A DNA stretch of 35,329 nt, from assembly GCA_039801725.1 (NCBI GenBank), contig JBDRVE010000016.1, positions 1 through 35,329 on the forward strand. The letters are read 5' to 3'. The position numbers were made by a program, and so were the translations under genes. This document shows positions 1 to 7,793 of this stretch, one piece after another (the first letter of the stretch is position 1; the number at the start of each line of letters is the position of its first letter). This DNA comes from a candidate division WOR-3 bacterium. Lineage in GTDB: Bacteria; Hydrothermota; Tepidihabitantia; Tepidihabitantales; DTDR01. The notes beneath the pieces are model-generated. The model did no database searches. It worked only from the letters and a program-made list of their open reading frames with translations, and was not told the DNA's origin.

Positions 1-34
1 TCAAATACTTATATAAAATTTCTGCCAAATAAAA

Positions 35-53
35 AGTTTCCATACAGGAAACT
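35..53. other. Small perfect hairpin near the left edge
   Basis: A perfect inverted repeat: AGTTTCC, a 5-nt loop (ATACA), GGAAACT. Read on the minus strand, the stem is followed by TTTTTATTTGG, so it could be a weak terminator for leftward transcription; read on the plus strand no T-run follows. It could equally be a protein-binding site upstream of the regulator gene. The stem is only 7 bp, so the call is tentative. The rest of positions 1-150 shows no gene. Confidence 0.3.
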
Positions 54-153
54 GGGAAAGTGAGGTAAGTTATTGAAAAATAAGGAGTTATAAAATAGTC
101 AAAAATTTTCATATTTTAAGAATTTAATTGATTTAGTTTAGAATACTTTTTAT

Positions 154-183
154 TTGACTTTTTATCTTTATTATATCTATTAT
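154..183 (+). promoter_or_regulatory. Putative promoter of the XRE-type regulator gene
   Basis: TTGACT at 154-159, an 18-bp gap, and TATTAT at 178-183. The ATG of the downstream gene is at 202, which leaves a 5' leader of about 12 nt with no Shine-Dalgarno sequence (only T/G-rich sequence precedes the ATG). The same TTGACT also reads as a TTG start codon in frame with the gene, but it is better explained as the -35 box. Confidence 0.5.
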
Positions 184-201
184 TTATTTTTTTGGTTGGT
201 T

Positions 202-1077
202 ATGTTTTCTAAATTTGTTGGAAAATTATTAAGAAATTTAAGGAAGTTAAGGGGATATAAGATAAAAGATATTGCTAAGTTTTGTAGAAAGACAGGTTCT
301 TATATTTCAAAGTTGGAAAGGGGTAAGATTAAGGAGCCTTCATTGGTTATTATTTTGAATTATTTAAGGGGATTACAAGTATCTTATTCAGAATTTTTTA
401 AAGAGATTGAGGATTGGGAGATGAATAAGATTTTAAGGAAAAAGGAGAAGAAAGAGAAATATGAGAAAGATGTTGAGAGATATCTGGTCGGTATAAAATA
501 TCCGAGAAAAACATTTATTAACTTTCCAAAATATCTGGCAGCAAAGATAAAAAATTATTTATTACCTTTTAATCTTTCTAATGATTTGATTGAAAAGTAT
601 ATTAATTTTGGTGAAGAGTTTTTTCGCTCTTTATTAAGAATTTATGAAGGGAAAGGAGATGAAAAGGTTATTGAAAAATTAATGGAAAAGGCGGATAAAG
701 ATGGTTTAAAGACATTTTCTCCTAATTTTTTATCAGAAGTTATGAAGATTGTTAAAAAATGGTTTAAAAGGGAATTAAAAAGAAAGAGATGTGTTAAGCC
801 GATAACTGATAGGAAGATAAAGAAAATGGTTGAAGGTTATCAAAGATATATGGAGGAGTGGTTAAATGTTGAAGGTGAGGCAAAGAAGGTTCTTTTTAAT
901 AAAGGAATAAAAATACTTGATATAAAAAGTTATTTGAATATATTAAGAAAATATCATTCTTTAAAAAGAAAAGGAGAGATAAAGAAGTTAGATAAATTCA
1001 AAGAAGATTTGGAAAAAGAAATTACTACCGCTCAGTTAGATAAAGATATAAGTAGAGGAATTGATAAAAGTAGTTGA
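202..1077 (+). CDS. XRE-family helix-turn-helix regulator with long basic helical C-terminus
   Basis: A protein of 291 aa from the ATG at 202. Residues about 6-70 form a Cro/C1-type helix-turn-helix domain (VGKLLRNLRKLRGYKIKDIA, then YISKLERGKIKEPSLVIIL), so the protein should bind DNA. The remaining 220 residues are Lys/Glu-rich, predicted mostly helical, and belong to no family I recognise; they could dimerise or sense a ligand. The frame stays open back to a TTG at 154, but that would add a hydrophobic stretch encoded by the promoter, so the ATG at 202 is preferred. The gene stands alone and converges on the decayed T9SS-type gene. Its target is unknown. Confidence is high for the HTH domain and low for any specific role. 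Confidence 0.8.
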   Translation: MFSKFVGKLLRNLRKLRGYKIKDIAKFCRKTGSYISKLERGKIKEPSLVIILNYLRGLQVSYSEFFKEIEDWEMNKILRKKEKKEKYEKDVERYLVGIKYPRKTFINFPKYLAAKIKNYLLPFNLSNDLIEKYINFGEEFFRSLLRIYEGKGDEKVIEKLMEKADKDGLKTFSPNFLSEVMKIVKKWFKRELKRKRCVKPITDRKIKKMVEGYQRYMEEWLNVEGEAKKVLFNKGIKILDIKSYLNILRKYHSLKRKGEIKKLDKFKEDLEKEITTAQLDKDISRGIDKSS

Positions 1078-1097
1078 TAAGGTTTTGGAGAAATAGT

Positions 1098-1823
1098 TTA
1101 TTTTCTTATTATTAATTTTCCTTGTAAATTGCCAAACCCTAACAAAATAGATGCCAGTTTTAATATCGGAAAGAGAAAGAGAGTTTCTTTTATTAGATAT
1201 TTTTATATTCTTAACCAATCTTCCTGAGATATCATATATTTTTAAACGATCAACATTTTCTAGTAAAGAGATATTAAAATAGGAATTAGCAGGATTGGGA
1301 TAGATTTTAAATGTATACTGGTAAATTGATAGAATTTTCCAAAAATCCGATAAGTAAATGCTGGTTTGTGATTGCCGCCGAACGTTATTAACCGGTCTTG
1401 TCTGCCAACCATTATTACGAGAAATACAAATTCCTTCGCGGTCCAAAACCCTTGTTTATGGAGTTACTCGGGCACCATAAATAGCAGAAACGCTGTTCTG
1501 ATGGTCTTCCCAAATAACAAAATAATTGTTGCCATCAAAAGCAATCTGAGAAGAAGATTGGTCATAGATTGCAGTGGAGATAGGAATTCCCGAGGTATCT
1601 AAAATAGCCCCATTTTGAGAAACCCTTGGACCAAAAATATCTAAAGAACCACTCCGATTATCGATCCAAACAATAAAATAATTTACTCCGTAAAAGCAAT
1701 TGCTGGTGAAGATTGATTATCCGGTGCTGGACCATAAATAAGTGTGTTATCAATAAGAAATTCTTCAAGATTTTTCCCCAAAATAAATGAAGAAAATAAA
1801 AAGATAATTAGAATTTTTCGCAT
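1098..1823 (-). pseudogene. Decayed secreted repeat protein with T9SS-type C-terminal domain
   Basis: The minus strand from the ATG at 1823 encodes a signal peptide (MRKILIIFLFSSFILG) and then repeats of the type YFIVWIDNRSG..DIFGPRVSQNG..LDTSGIPIS..DQSSSQIAFDG, a pattern seen in exported FCB proteins. It ends with a T9SS-like C-terminus (YPNPANSYF ... KIYDISGRLVKNI ... GIYFVRV). The frame is broken three times. A one-base loss near 1693 occurs where AF-GVNYFIVW should be continuous. An in-frame TAA lies at 1456-1458. An extra base in the AAA run at 1134-1136 hides the natural ending GNLQGKLIIRK and its stop at 1098-1100. It lies 30 nt after the intact kelch gene and was probably the second gene of that operon. 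The two indels could be assembly errors; the stop codon is a separate lesion. Confidence 0.7.
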
Positions 1824-1853
1824 TAGAAGTTTTTAAAATTTATTATTTTTAAT

Positions 1854-3185
1854 TTATCTTAAAACTTTAACTACTTTATTAAATTTAATCTCTTTTGTTT
1901 TAATTTGTAATTGGTAAACTCCTGATTTTAAGTCAGTTAAATCTAAGGTGATGGGAGTTTCTTTTTTAACAGGTAAGTTTTTAATCATTCGTCCATCTTT
2001 CGTATAAATCTTTAATTCTTTTATCTCAAAGTTTTTGGGATAGATTAATTTCGCATAGTTTTTTGCTGGGTTAGGTTGGATAATAAATTTTTTGATATAT
2101 TCTTTTATAAGGTGTTCGGCGATCTCTACTCCTAACTGATAATATTCACAGGTTCTTAAAATATTAGTATCCGCACCTTGTCTACCACCAAATATCCACA
2201 TTCCTGGTGTACCTTGGGAGCCAAGGGGTTCTGGAATTAATACACCGGCATGATTTCTTCGGGCAGAATTTAAGTTAGTAAAAGTTGACCAACTATTCGT
2301 TTCGATATCATAGATAAAGCATTGGGGAGTCTCGTTAGGCCATTTTCCATTACCGGCAATAATAATTTTATTCCGGAAAGGAAAAGGAGAGGTTGAATCA
2401 AAACCAAATGCCCTTGTCTCACCAGAGGAATCTGGCAAATCAGCAATTCTTTGCCAGCCGGATTCAGGTGCGGAAAGGGATAATACTTCACAATATTTCT
2501 GAGCTCTTAAATAAATACCGTCATAAATACAACCACCAAAGGCATATAATTTACCATTAACAACACAAGTGCTAATATAAACCCTTGCTAATCCTAAAGA
2601 AGGTAATTGAGACCAACGGGCACCTGGTGTAGTTTCCGGATTATACATCCAAACCTGATTTGTTGTATAAGGTGAGATATTAGAATTAAAGCCACCAAGA
2701 ACATAAAGACGATTATTATAAACAGCAGCATCCGGTGTCAGATAAGGTTGACCACTTAAAAGCCCAGGAAAAGAATCAGTTCCAATAATCGCAACATTAT
2801 TGCTTAAAGGATAATAAACTTGCACTGCTCGAGTAAATGTGCCTGCCTGAGTTCTGCCGCCAACGATATATAAACCATAAGTATCCGGATGAGTAGTATC
2901 CCGAAGGATACAAATAGTATAATTAGAGACAGGAATTAGCATACTTCTACCTACCTGATAATAGGTTAATGATTCCGGATTAAAGCACCAGATAGTTCCA
3001 TCGGTATTATTATCTGCTAATCTACCACCCAGAAAATAAACTTTTCTTGTTATCGGAAAATATTCGCCATCAAATCGCCAGAACCGAAAACCCGTTTGTG
3101 GTCCATATTGCCAAGTTTGCGAGAAGATAATAGAAAATAAAAATAAACCCATTATTAAAATTTTAATATTTTTTTTCTTCATCAT
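1854..3185 (-). CDS. Exported kelch-repeat protein with T9SS-type sorting domain
   Basis: A 443-aa protein with a signal peptide (residues 1-22: Lys-rich start, hydrophobic core, IIFSQ). Six kelch-like blades follow, marked by YFLGGRL, YIVGGRTQ, YVLGGFNS, YAFGGCI, IIAGNGK and WIFGGRQ, which suggests one six-bladed beta-propeller. The last 75 residues (QPNPAKNYAKL ... ELKIYTKDGRMIKNL ... LKSGVYQLQI ... KVVKVLR) match the T9SS type A sorting domain pattern, so the protein is probably secreted and anchored at the cell surface. Kelch propellers usually bind proteins or glycans; no ligand or catalytic residue is evident. AGGAGGT lies directly before tandem ATG codons (3185 and 3182); the second has the better spacing. 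It is transcribed divergently from ugd. Confidence 0.85.
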   Translation of the reverse strand: MMKKKNIKILIMGLFLFSIIFSQTWQYGPQTGFRFWRFDGEYFPITRKVYFLGGRLADNNTDGTIWCFNPESLTYYQVGRSMLIPVSNYTICILRDTTHPDTYGLYIVGGRTQAGTFTRAVQVYYPLSNNVAIIGTDSFPGLLSGQPYLTPDAAVYNNRLYVLGGFNSNISPYTTNQVWMYNPETTPGARWSQLPSLGLARVYISTCVVNGKLYAFGGCIYDGIYLRAQKYCEVLSLSAPESGWQRIADLPDSSGETRAFGFDSTSPFPFRNKIIIAGNGKWPNETPQCFIYDIETNSWSTFTNLNSARRNHAGVLIPEPLGSQGTPGMWIFGGRQGADTNILRTCEYYQLGVEIAEHLIKEYIKKFIIQPNPAKNYAKLIYPKNFEIKELKIYTKDGRMIKNLPVKKETPITLDLTDLKSGVYQLQIKTKEIKFNKVVKVLR

Positions 3186-3218
3186 ACCTCCTTTTTTACA
3201 TTTTTCATTTACAACATA

Positions 3219-3248
3219 ATTATATAAGTAATTTTCAAATTAAGTCAA
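3219..3248 (-). promoter_or_regulatory. Leftward promoter of the kelch gene
   Basis: On the minus strand TTGACT (3243-3248), 18 bp, TATAAT (3219-3224). The predicted transcript starts about 27 nt before the ATG and includes the AGGAGGT ribosome-binding site. Its -35 box sits 13 bp from the -35 box of the rightward ugd promoter, so the two are back to back. Confidence 0.6.
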
Positions 3249-3261
3249 TAATTATAATTAT

Positions 3262-3289
3262 TTGACTTTTTAATATTTTTAAGCATAAT
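3262..3289 (+). promoter_or_regulatory. Rightward promoter of the ugd operon, leaderless type
   Basis: TTGACT (3262-3267), 16 bp, CATAAT (3284-3289). The ATG begins 7 nt after the -10 box, at the expected transcription start, so the mRNA should have no leader. No Shine-Dalgarno sequence could fit. Confidence 0.6.
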
Positions 3290-3296
3290 TTTATTT

Positions 3297-4589
3297 ATGG
3301 AAATTACGATAATTGGAACGGGTTATGTAGGTTTAACAACCGGTGCTTGTTTCGCTCATATTGGTCATAAAGTAATTTGTGTGGATAATGATGAGAAAAA
3401 AATTGATTTATTAAATCAAGGGATTATTCCTATTTATGAGCCAAAACTTGATAAAATAGTGGAAGAAGCAAAGAAGAAAGGTTTGATTTCTTTTACAACT
3501 GATATTGCCTATGGTGTGAAAAACTCAAAAGTTCTTTTTATCGCTGTTGGTACTCCACCCAAAGAGACCGGCGAACCAGATTTATCTTATGTGGAAAATG
3601 TCGCCTCCCAAATTGGTGAATATATGGATTCTTATCGGTTAATTGTGGAAAAAAGTACGGTACCAGTAAAGACTGCTCAATGGATAAGAACAACTATTGC
3701 CCGTTTTAATAAGAAGAAAGTTGATTTTGATGTGGCAGTAAATCCAGAATTTTTAAGAGAGGGTAGTGCGGTTGATGATTTTTTACATCCGGATAGAATT
3801 GTCATTGGTGTAGAAAATAAAAGGGCAGAAGAGATTTTATTAGAAATTTATAAGCCAATAAAGGCACCAATTTTAGTTACTGATTTAGCAAGTGCCGAAT
3901 TGATTAAACATGCTTCCAATGCTTTTTTGGCAATGAAAATTTCTTTTATTAATGCGATCGCAATAATTTGTGAAAAAGCCGGTGCCGATGTTGAAATGGT
4001 AGCAAAAGGTATGGGACTGGATAAAAGAATTGGTCCCCATTTTTTAAAAGCAGGTGTTGGTTATGGTGGTTTCTGTTTTCCCAAGGATTTAGCAGCCTTT
4101 ATTAAAATTGCGGAAGAATTGGGCTACGACTTCCGGCTTTTAAAAGAAGTTGCCCAAATTAATGAAAAACAGAAAGAATATTTTGTAAAAAAAATTGAAA
4201 AGGTATTATGGAATTTAAAAGATAAAAATATCGGTGTTTTAGGTCTTTCTTTTAAGCCAAATACCGATGATATAAGGTTTGCTCCGGCTTTGGATATAAT
4301 TAATTTATTAAAAAAAGAAGGGGCAAGAATTAAGGCTTATGACCCAAAGGCGATGGAAAAAGCCAAAGAAGTTATAAAAGATATTATTTATTGCGATAAT
4401 CCCTACGATGTGTGTAAGGATGCTGATTGTTTAGCCTTGATAACTGAATGGGAAGAATTTGCCTATTTAGATTTTGCAAAAATAAAAAGTTTAATGCGAC
4501 AGCCAATTATTTTTGATGGTAGAAATTTTTTAGATAAAGAAAAACTTATTAGTTTAGGATTTCAATATTACGGAATTGGCAAGAGATAA
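3297..4589 (+). CDS. ugd: UDP-glucose 6-dehydrogenase
   Basis: A 430-aa cytosolic enzyme oxidising UDP-glucose to UDP-glucuronate with two NAD+. The N-terminal Rossmann motif GTGYVGLTTG is at 7-16, with D30 after the second strand (VICVD) positioned to bind the NAD ribose. VGTPPKETGEPDLSYV (84-99), NPEFLREGSAVDDFLHPDR (149-167) and the catalytic Cys260 in GYGGFCFPKD are all present. The usual GGSCFPKD reads GGFCFPKD here, a conservative-position oddity that leaves the cysteine intact. The C-terminal UDP-binding domain (GLSFKPNTDD) is complete. NPEFLREG and the partner genes favour UDP-glucose over UDP-ManNAc as substrate. It is the first gene of the operon and its product is the substrate of the next gene's enzyme. 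Confidence 0.93.
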   Translation: MEITIIGTGYVGLTTGACFAHIGHKVICVDNDEKKIDLLNQGIIPIYEPKLDKIVEEAKKKGLISFTTDIAYGVKNSKVLFIAVGTPPKETGEPDLSYVENVASQIGEYMDSYRLIVEKSTVPVKTAQWIRTTIARFNKKKVDFDVAVNPEFLREGSAVDDFLHPDRIVIGVENKRAEEILLEIYKPIKAPILVTDLASAELIKHASNAFLAMKISFINAIAIICEKAGADVEMVAKGMGLDKRIGPHFLKAGVGYGGFCFPKDLAAFIKIAEELGYDFRLLKEVAQINEKQKEYFVKKIEKVLWNLKDKNIGVLGLSFKPNTDDIRFAPALDIINLLKKEGARIKAYDPKAMEKAKEVIKDIIYCDNPYDVCKDADCLALITEWEEFAYLDFAKIKSLMRQPIIFDGRNFLDKEKLISLGFQYYGIGKR

Positions 4590-5523
4590 AACATTAATAA
4601 TTACCGGTGGAGCAGGATTTATCGGTTCCTATCTTTGTGAGCATTTTATTAAAGAAGGGTATAAAGTAATTTGTATTGATAATTTGGTTACCGGAAAAGA
4701 AGAAAATATTTCTCATCTTTTGAAAGAGGAAAATTTTACATTTATAAAAGAAGATGTGAATGAAATTGATAAAAATCTTTTTAAAGATAAAAATATTGAA
4801 GCCGTTTTTCATTTTGCTTCACCGGCTAGTCCCAAGGATTACTTTACTTATCCATTATTAACCTTAAAAACTAATGCTTTTGCTACTTATAATCTCTTAG
4901 AACTATCAAAAGAGAAAAAAGCAATTTTCTTTCTGGCTTCTACTTCAGAAGTTTATGGTGACCCACAAGTTTCTCCGCAACATGAAGAGTATTGGGGATA
5001 TGTGAATCCTTGTGGACTTCGCTCAGTATATGATGAAGGTAAAAGATTTGCTGAGAGTTTAACAATGGCTTACCATCGACAGCATAATGTTTCGGTTAGA
5101 ATTGCCAGAATATTTAATACCTATGGTCCGAGAATGCGAGTAGATGATGGAAGGGTAATTCCTAATTTTATCAATCAGGCACTAAAAGGCGATGATATTA
5201 CAATTTATGGTGACGGTAATCAAACCAGAAGTTTTTGTTATATTGATGATTTAGTTGATGGTTTAATAAAGCTTTTTTACTCTAATTATTGCCAACCAAT
5301 AAATTTAGGAAACCCTGAGGAAATAAAAGTAATTGAATTGGCAAAAAGAATAATTTCTTTAACTAATTCAAATTCTAAAATTGTTTATCTATCTCCTTAT
5401 CCTGATGATCCCCATCGGCGATGTCCAGATATAAGAAAAGCAAAAGAGATATTAAAATGGGAACCGAAAATTAGTTTAGAAGAAGGTTTAAGAAAAACCA
5501 TTGATTATTTTAAGTCCTTTTAA
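4576..5523 (+). CDS. uxs: UDP-glucuronate decarboxylase (UDP-xylose synthase)
   Basis: A 315-aa short-chain dehydrogenase/reductase that converts UDP-glucuronate to UDP-xylose with tightly bound NAD. GGAGFIGS (11-18) is the nucleotide-binding loop. The active site is seen as ASTSEVYGDP (121-130) and Tyr152-x3-Lys156 in VYDEGKRFAE. FNTYGPRMRVDDGRVIPNF is characteristic of UDP-xylose synthases among these enzymes. The start is a TTG 14 nt inside ugd; no ATG is available before the glycine-rich loop, so the TTG is favoured. It takes the ugd product, so the pair should supply UDP-xylose for a pentose-containing surface glycan. Length is normal for the soluble bacterial form. Confidence 0.9.
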   Translation: MARDKTLIITGGAGFIGSYLCEHFIKEGYKVICIDNLVTGKEENISHLLKEENFTFIKEDVNEIDKNLFKDKNIEAVFHFASPASPKDYFTYPLLTLKTNAFATYNLLELSKEKKAIFFLASTSEVYGDPQVSPQHEEYWGYVNPCGLRSVYDEGKRFAESLTMAYHRQHNVSVRIARIFNTYGPRMRVDDGRVIPNFINQALKGDDITIYGDGNQTRSFCYIDDLVDGLIKLFYSNYCQPINLGNPEEIKVIELAKRIISLTNSNSKIVYLSPYPDDPHRRCPDIRKAKEILKWEPKISLEEGLRKTIDYFKSF

Positions 5524-6217
5524 AATCAGTATTTTTAAACAGTGTCCTTTAAGATACAAATTTCATTATATTGATAGACTTTATAAAAAATATAAAAAAG
5601 AGAGAAACTATTTAAGTTTTGGTGACTCCTTACATCGGACATTAAGAGATTTTTTTAAAATTTCTTTAGAGGAAAGGACTTATGAAAATTTAGAAAAGAT
5701 TTATCGAAAGAATTGGTTAAGAAAAGGATACTCTTCCATTGAGGAAGAAAGGAGATGGGGTTTGAAAGGTTTAAGAATATTAAAAAATTTTTATAAGGAA
5801 GAAGAGTTAAAAATCCGGCCATTTTTGGTTGAAAAAAGTTTAAAAGGATATTATCGGTCCTTCGGTTTATACGGAAGAATTGATCGTGCTGATTTAATAA
5901 GCGAAAATGAGGTTATTATTATTGATTATAAAACAGGCAAAATAAGAGAAGATAAAGAGTTAAACAAAGTCAGTGCGGTGATTTATAAATTTCTTTTGGA
6001 AAAAACCTACGGCAAAAAGGTAATAAAAATAATAAATCATTATCTTTTACCTTATAAAAAAATTGTTTTTACCTTTGATGATAAAGAATTTGAAGATTAT
6101 TTAAATACAGTGGTGGATATTGGGTTAGAAATTTTAAAAGAAAAAGATTTTTTACCTAAAAAGAGTCAATTTTGCCAATATTGCGATTTTTTGGAAATTT
6201 GTCCGGCCAATAAATGA
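5501..6217 (+). CDS. Stand-alone PD-(D/E)XK nuclease, RecB/AddB/Cas4-like, with Fe-S cysteines
   Basis: A 238-aa protein with the whole motif set of the Fe-S-containing RecB-like nucleases. It has LSPFKISIFKQCPLRYKF (Cys15), GDSLHRTLRDF (His45), VEKS (Glu111), GRIDRAD (Asp128) and IIDYKTGK (Asp142-x-Lys144). The C-terminal CQYCDFLEIC (Cys225, 228, 234), with Cys15, matches the four cysteines that hold a 4Fe-4S cluster in AddB and Cas4. It should be a metal-dependent DNA nuclease. No helicase, cas1/cas2 or CRISPR array lies in the window, so neither AddAB recombination nor CRISPR adaptation is supported. The TTG start overlaps uxs by 23 nt, and the next gene begins at ATGA, so it is translated within the sugar operon, an unexpected setting. 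Confidence 0.82.
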   Translation: MIILSPFKISIFKQCPLRYKFHYIDRLYKKYKKERNYLSFGDSLHRTLRDFFKISLEERTYENLEKIYRKNWLRKGYSSIEEERRWGLKGLRILKNFYKEEELKIRPFLVEKSLKGYYRSFGLYGRIDRADLISENEVIIIDYKTGKIREDKELNKVSAVIYKFLLEKTYGKKVIKIINHYLLPYKKIVFTFDDKEFEDYLNTVVDIGLEILKEKDFLPKKSQFCQYCDFLEICPANK

Positions 6218-7101
6218 GAAAGTTAAAAATTGGGATTGTTGGTTTTGGCAATTGGGGAAAAAAGATTTACCAAACATTAAAAAGTTTTTCTGGCTGTGAG
6301 ATCGTGGCTATCTGTGATAAAGAGAATATAAATTTAAATGATTTAAATAATTTAAATGAAAAAATTATTATTACTAATGATTGCCAAGATTTAATAAAAA
6401 TGAAATTGGATGCCGTAATAATTGCTACTCCTAATGATACTCATTATCACATTGCTCATAAATTCTTATCATCCGGAATAAATCTTTTTGTTGAAAAACC
6501 TTTGGCTACTTCTTATAAAGAAGTTTTATCTTTAATTAGTTTGGCTAAGAGAAAAAATTTAAATATTTTTACCGGTCATATTTTGCTTTATCATCCTTTG
6601 GTTATGCAATTTAAAAGATATTTAACTAAAGAGAAAAGTTGGGAATTAAAGATTTTAAGAACGAACAATTTTCTTACCACCAATGAACCGAAAGATCTTC
6701 TTTATGATTTTGGCCCTCATGATATTGGTTTGATTTTGTTTTTTTTTGGAGAAAAATTAAGCAAGAAAAATTTAGAGATTAGCAAAGGAACTATAAATTT
6801 TAATTTTTCTGTCCAAGAAGAAATTCATATTTTTGGTGTTTGGGGAAAAAATGATTCTGGAAAGGAAAGAAAAATAATTGCTAAATCAAATGGTAAAGAA
6901 ATTATTTTTGATGATAATTTAACAATTTTAAAATTTATAGAAAATAAAAAGGAAAAGATGGTGAAAAGAATAGATAGAAGATTACCGTTATATTGGGAAT
7001 TAAAATTTTTTTTAGATTCTCTAATTAACAAGAATATAAAAGAAAGTGTTTCTACTGAAAAAATTATGAAAATTATTGATGAATTAGAAAGATTATTATG
7101 A
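6214..7101 (+). CDS. Gfo/Idh/MocA-family NAD(P)-dependent oxidoreductase
   Basis: A 295-aa protein. The N-terminal Rossmann fold starts KIGIVGFGNWGKK, followed by AVIIATPNDTHYHIA and the family hallmark EKP (94-96). The C-terminal half carries DFGPHDIGL (165-173), with His169/Asp170 where this family places a catalytic residue. Such enzymes oxidise or reduce ring carbons of sugars, including nucleotide sugars such as UDP-GlcNAc(A) in surface-glycan pathways. The substrate cannot be read from the sequence. Position between nucleotide-sugar genes and a GT2 gene makes a sugar-modifying role likely. It overlaps both neighbours by 4 nt (ATGA), which suggests translational coupling. Confidence 0.8.
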   Translation: MRKLKIGIVGFGNWGKKIYQTLKSFSGCEIVAICDKENINLNDLNNLNEKIIITNDCQDLIKMKLDAVIIATPNDTHYHIAHKFLSSGINLFVEKPLATSYKEVLSLISLAKRKNLNIFTGHILLYHPLVMQFKRYLTKEKSWELKILRTNNFLTTNEPKDLLYDFGPHDIGLILFFFGEKLSKKNLEISKGTINFNFSVQEEIHIFGVWGKNDSGKERKIIAKSNGKEIIFDDNLTILKFIENKKEKMVKRIDRRLPLYWELKFFLDSLINKNIKESVSTEKIMKIIDELERLL

Positions 7102-7760
7102 AAGTTTCAATAATTATTCCGGTTTATAACGAAGAAAGAACAGTTGAAAAAGTTATTAATGAAATAAAAAAAGTTCCGGTTGAAAAAGAAATAATTGTGG
7201 TGGATGATGGTTCTTGCGATCGGACGAAGGAAATATTAAGAAATATTGACAATATAAAGAAAATATTTTTTGACAAGAATCAAGGCAAGGGTTCGGCAAT
7301 TCGGGCTGGTTTAAAACTAGCTACAGGCGATATAGTGATTATTCAAGATGCTGATTTGGAATATAACCCATTTGATTATTTGAATTTGATAAAACCTTTT
7401 AGGAAATATGGGACTAATATCGTTGTGTATGGTTCCCGATTTAAAGGCAGTGGTAAGTTTCTTTTCTTAAGTCGCTTAGCAAATATAATTCTTAATTTTT
7501 TTACTAACCTCCTTTTTGGTAGTAAAATTAGTGACATGGAAACTTGTTATAAGGTTTTACCTCGAAAGATAATGCTCTCTTTAAATTTAAAAAGTAAAAG
7601 ATTCGAAATTGAACCCGAAATTACCGCAAAATTGTTAAAGAAAAAAATAAGGATTGTTGAAGTGCCAATTTCTTATCAAGCGCGAAAAGTAGGTAAAAAA
7701 ATAAAACCAAAAGATGGCATAATTGCTTTATTAACTTTATTGTATTATCGCATTGCTTGA
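7098..7760 (+). CDS. GT2 glycosyltransferase, DPM1-like (polyprenyl-phosphate sugar transferase)
   Basis: A 220-aa GT-A fold enzyme. IIIPVYNEERTV, VVDDGSCDRT (Asp36-Asp37) and QDADLEYNP (DxD-like at 84-86) form the donor and metal site. SRFKGSG and SDMETCYKVLPR match dolichol/undecaprenyl-phosphate mannose or glucose synthases. There are no C-terminal membrane segments, as in the single-domain DPM1 type. It would load a sugar from a nucleotide donor onto a lipid phosphate at the inner face of the membrane. It overlaps the oxidoreductase gene by 4 nt and ends this operon; the following gene has its own promoter. The sugar is not predictable. Confidence 0.85.
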   Translation: MKVSIIIPVYNEERTVEKVINEIKKVPVEKEIIVVDDGSCDRTKEILRNIDNIKKIFFDKNQGKGSAIRAGLKLATGDIVIIQDADLEYNPFDYLNLIKPFRKYGTNIVVYGSRFKGSGKFLFLSRLANIILNFFTNLLFGSKISDMETCYKVLPRKIMLSLNLKSKRFEIEPEITAKLLKKKIRIVEVPISYQARKVGKKIKPKDGIIALLTLLYYRIA

Positions 7761-7784
7761 TTTTTTTTAAATTTTTATTATAAT
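7757..7784 (+). promoter_or_regulatory. Promoter of the membrane GT2 gene, near-leaderless
   Basis: TTGATT (7757-7762), 16 bp, TATAAT (7779-7784); ATG at 7794. The predicted leader is 0-3 nt. The -35 box overlaps the stop codon of the preceding GT2 gene. Confidence 0.6.
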
Positions 7785-7793
7785 TAAAAACTA

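Noticed and set aside
154-201. TTG start giving a 307-aa XRE-type regulator
   Set aside because: The TTG is part of a TTGACT -35 box and the added residues are encoded by promoter sequence; the ATG at 202 fits the HTH domain start.
1372-1602. Plus-strand 76-aa open frame
   Set aside because: It is antisense to the recognisable T9SS-type pseudogene and has no ribosome-binding site or family features.
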